Shown here piece after piece: positions 15,024-17,100 of a stretch of DNA of 17,100 nt. Below the pieces are notes generated by a model. The model saw nothing but the letters and a program-made list of their open reading frames with translations. It was not told the origin of the DNA and made no database searches. Source of the DNA: JAMXLO01 sp046732975 (GTDB taxonomy: Bacteria > Pseudomonadota > Alphaproteobacteria > Acetobacterales > Acetobacteraceae); the NCBI GenBank assembly GCA_046732975.1, contig JBKPOG010000159.1, positions 1-17,100 on the forward strand, written 5' to 3'. Made by a program: the position numbers and the translations under genes. Position 1 is the stretch's first letter, and every line of letters begins with the position of its first letter.

Positions 15024-15395
15024 TGCACCCGCCGGAAATCGCGTGCCTGCCGCCTGAGCCCACCGGGGGCCTCGTCTCTCCGACGGCAGAATAGACGTCA
15101 ATCTTCTGATCCGGTTGGGCATTGGTCGGAAACAGGTCGCCGCACTTATCGGCTTTGCCCGGCCAGATTCCGAATGCACCACGCCAGCACCGGGTTCCCG
15201 TCGTGGCGCAGCCTGGCACGGCGGCTTCGCGCTGAGTTAGTGCCAATCTACGTCTTTCGCGCGCAAGGACCCAAAACTTCGCCCAGCAATCAGTTGCGCG
15301 GGCGAGTTACTTTGAACTTATGGAGTGGAGCCGAGTTGCAGCGATGGACCGCGCTCTCGCGCAAGTCCACCCCCTGCCTAATAGGTCGAATTGGT
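15024..15395. other. Convergent intergenic stretch, possible coding debris
   Basis: The sulfite-oxidase homologue (plus) and the permease gene (minus) converge here. No gene is supported and no strong bidirectional terminator is visible. The minus strand at about 15090-15190 contains an open segment ending LFPTNAQPDQKID. Its last 18 nt (15096-15113) match 17009-17026 with one mismatch in the same reading frame. That second copy lies in terminase-like debris, so both may be remnants of related phage genes. Confidence 0.4.
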
Positions 15396-16388
15396 TCAGT
15401 CATCACCCGGAGCAACTGCCATCGGCATGGACGGTGGTGCCGACGCTGGTTCCGATGCCCGCTGACGCTGGACGCGCTTGAAGACGTACGACGTAAGTAT
15501 CGGCGTCAGCACAGCGGTGACGATGACCGAGGCGGCCACTTGTACCGTGGCGATCGGTGCGATGGCGGCATACGTTGGATCCGCCATGGCGACCGCCTTT
15601 GGCACCGCAGCCGAATTGCCCGCGGTGCTCGACGCGGCTGCGCCCGCAACGCCAGAACCGCCAAGTAGACGGTCGGCGACAATGCATACTGCGCCAGTTA
15701 TGATCACCACCGTCACGCCCAGCACAACGCCAGGGATGCCGGCCGTCACCACTGCGGAGAGGTTGATTGTCTGGCCGAGTGTGAACGCCATAAACGGCAC
15801 GATGATCGGTTCATGCGAGCCGAAGAAGTCTCGCAGATCCTCATCGAGATTGCCGAGCACTGCGCCGGCCGCGATCGGCGCGATCACCGACACCATGGTG
15901 AGCCACGGTATATTCGCCAGGCCGGCGCCGACTAAAATCACCATCGTCAGGAATGGGCCGGTCTCGATGCTCTGTGGAACGTAGGTGCCGGCGTCTTCCT
16001 TGTCGCCCATGACGCTGGTCAGCGCCATGAACATTCCACCGTTGGTATCGCTCATCGCCACCAGCAGAGCGAGCGTGCTAAACCCGAACAGATCGCCGCC
16101 AAAAAACTTGCCGACCGACACTGCGATCAGTGTCGCGATGCCGACCTTGGCTATCATGATGCCAAACCCGCGCTTCAACATGCGCGGTGCCGTGCGTACC
16201 GTCATCTTGGTGCCGACCGTGAACAGGTACATCCCCAGGATGGTCGGATACCCGACATTGCTCAGCGCCTCGGTGAAGCCGCCGATCTTGAGCAGGTGGG
16301 GAAAGAATGTGTTGATGACCATGCCAATGAACAACGGCACGACCATAAGGCCACCAGGAACCTTGTTGATGGTCTTGTAAATGCGCAT
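15396..16388 (-). CDS. kdgT: 2-keto-3-deoxygluconate permease
   Basis: KdgT is an inner-membrane proton symporter for 2-keto-3-deoxygluconate, an intermediate of pectin and hexuronate breakdown. The 330-residue protein matches the family in length and sequence: MRIYKTINKVPGGLMVVPLF at the N-terminus, GTKMTVRTAPRMLKRG, the conserved loop VAMSDTNGGMFMALTSVMGD, QSIETGPFLTMVILVGAGLA and PFMAFTLGQTINLSAVVTAG. It has about ten hydrophobic helices and an Ala/Ser/Gly-rich stretch before the last one. The C-terminal tail is Pro-rich. The ATG at 16386-16388 has AAGGTGA (16393-16399 on the minus strand) about 4 nt upstream. An FNR/Anr-type palindrome lies 54 nt upstream of the start codon, suggesting oxygen-dependent control. 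No KDG kinase, aldolase or uronate genes are in the window, so the metabolic partner is elsewhere. Confidence 0.92.
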   Translation of the reverse strand: MRIYKTINKVPGGLMVVPLFIGMVINTFFPHLLKIGGFTEALSNVGYPTILGMYLFTVGTKMTVRTAPRMLKRGFGIMIAKVGIATLIAVSVGKFFGGDLFGFSTLALLVAMSDTNGGMFMALTSVMGDKEDAGTYVPQSIETGPFLTMVILVGAGLANIPWLTMVSVIAPIAAGAVLGNLDEDLRDFFGSHEPIIVPFMAFTLGQTINLSAVVTAGIPGVVLGVTVVIITGAVCIVADRLLGGSGVAGAAASSTAGNSAAVPKAVAMADPTYAAIAPIATVQVAASVIVTAVLTPILTSYVFKRVQRQRASEPASAPPSMPMAVAPGDD

Positions 16389-16442
16389 GCGTCACCTTCG
16401 AGGGGCGATGCGCCACTCAATCACGTTCGTTGTCAGCCGGCA

Positions 16443-16456
16443 TTGATGTGGATCAA
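16443..16456 (-). promoter_or_regulatory. FNR/Anr/FixK-type box upstream of kdgT
   Basis: TTGATGTGGATCAA is a perfect match to the FNR-family palindrome TTGAT-N4-ATCAA. If it is centred at -41.5, as at class II FNR promoters, transcription of the permease gene would start near 16408, leaving a leader of about 20 nt that just holds the ribosome-binding site. The expected -10 region (near GTGATTGAG on the minus strand) is weak, as is common at activator-dependent promoters. Confidence 0.7.
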
Positions 16457-16560
16457 ACGAAGAAACTCAGACCGTCGCACGCAGTGCCGTATCGGTGAGA
16501 CCTTGCCATCGGGAGCCCAGCGGGTCCGGTGAATGCCGCCTTCACAGTGGGCACGCTCAG

Positions 16561-16890
16561 ATAGGGTGCGAGTCTACCAGCCTGCCCGCCTTGATCAGCT
16601 CGAAGTACAAATGCATGCCGTAGCTCACTCCAGTCGGCCCGCTTGGCCGTCGGATGATCATCGTTCCAATCTCGTGTTCATCACCCCGCGTGATCGACCC
16701 TGAGCGCATCGCCTATTCGTTGAAGACGTTCCAGCATGCGGCCGGCAGATCCTACCTGCATGTGGTGTGCCTTGGCTGATGCGGAGGCGGGCAGCGTAGC
16801 CCAGATTTTGGACAGTCTCGTCGCATCTCGCGTCCGCCAGCCGCCAGCCTCAACCGGACACAACGAACCTGAGCGCGACCGGGCGAGCAT
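16561..16890 (-). other. Unassigned coding-like debris upstream of kdgT
   Basis: The minus strand has an open segment at 16681-16890 ending HHMQVGSAGRMLERLQRIGD, then ALRVDHAG and a stop. In the next frame, without a gap, the sequence continues GEHEIGTMIIRRPSGPTGVS and YGMHLYFELIKAGRLV before a stop near 16560. The protein-like composition of both pieces and the frame change between them suggest one frameshifted gene. I do not recognise the family. It could equally be a chance open frame, although the second piece reads convincingly. Confidence 0.35.
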
Positions 16891-16929
16891 CCAAAGTGGA
16901 TGCGACCTGCGTGCTACCCAAAGATCGGA

Positions 16930-17040
16930 TTGCGAGAAATCCGCCCAGACCCTTGGCCTAGTCGTCCTCTACCAGCGCACACGATCGCCATCATCAGCGC
17001 GACCGCAGCGTCGATCTTCTGATCCGCCTGCTCTTCATCG
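16930..17040 (-). pseudogene. Possible C-terminal remnant of a phage terminase large subunit
   Basis: On the minus strand from 17039 the frame reads DEEQADQKIDAAVALMMAI and then VCA. This resembles the conserved end of phage terminase large subunits, where a K-I-D segment is followed by a helix such as AVALMMALGRA. A shift of frame then gives LVEDD, a stop, and AKGLGGFLA, also in keeping with that ending. A stop lies about nine codons upstream of DEEQ in the same frame (just inside the right edge), so the piece is broken on both sides. Identification rests on a short motif and should be treated as tentative. Confidence 0.4.
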
Positions 17041-17100
17041 GTTCCAGATTACCCGGCAATCCGCCTTCCTGACCACGCAGCCGATGAATCGAGTGGATCA

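Noticed and set aside
1..17100. CRISPR array, toxin-antitoxin pair, restriction-modification or other defence genes
   Set aside because: No regularly spaced repeats and no small overlapping gene pair or recognisable methylase, nuclease or ATPase defence protein were found on either strand.

Overview
The window is GC-rich, densely coded DNA from an alphaproteobacterium, most likely a member of the Acetobacteraceae or a close Rhodospirillales relative. The assignment rests on gene order (hisG-hisD-infA-maf-RNase E/G-yacG-tRNA-Phe) and on the style of the proteins. It is an inference, because no marker gene was searched.

Region 1 (1-2450): the N-terminus of a ribonucleotide reductase alpha subunit runs off the left edge on the minus strand. 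Behind it lie a Na/Pi-cotransporter-family protein with a PhoU-like tail (minus) and a 59-residue lipoprotein gene (plus) with a clear terminator.

Region 2 (2527-6743): a tightly packed plus-strand housekeeping cluster. It holds hisG (short form), hisD, infA, maf, a compact cysteine-free RNase E/G-like protein and yacG, joined by 4-8 nt overlaps at four of the five junctions, followed by tRNA-Phe(GAA). It links histidine synthesis, translation initiation, nucleotide-pool cleaning and RNA processing.

Region 3 (6744-17100): accessory DNA with the marks of an old, eroding island anchored at tRNA-Phe. Just 3' of the tRNA are an imperfect echo of its anticodon arm and a decayed tyrosine recombinase with frameshifts and two stop codons. 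Beyond lie a chemoreceptor (minus), a decayed medium-chain alcohol dehydrogenase (minus), an orphan peptide-type ABC substrate-binding protein, a CBS-CBS-BON protein, a sulfite-oxidase-family molybdoenzyme without an export signal, and a KdgT-type 2-keto-3-deoxygluconate permease (minus). The permease is preceded by a perfect FNR/Anr-type palindrome. At the right edge are unassigned coding-like debris and a short segment resembling the C-terminus of a phage terminase large subunit.

The intact accessory genes are single transcription units separated by non-coding or degraded stretches; they do not form one pathway. I found no CRISPR array, toxin-antitoxin pair, intact insertion sequence or recognisable defence system. 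The most interesting points are the island scar at tRNA-Phe, the predicted oxygen-responsive control of the permease, the unusual RNase E/G homologue and the leaderless sulfite-oxidase homologue.
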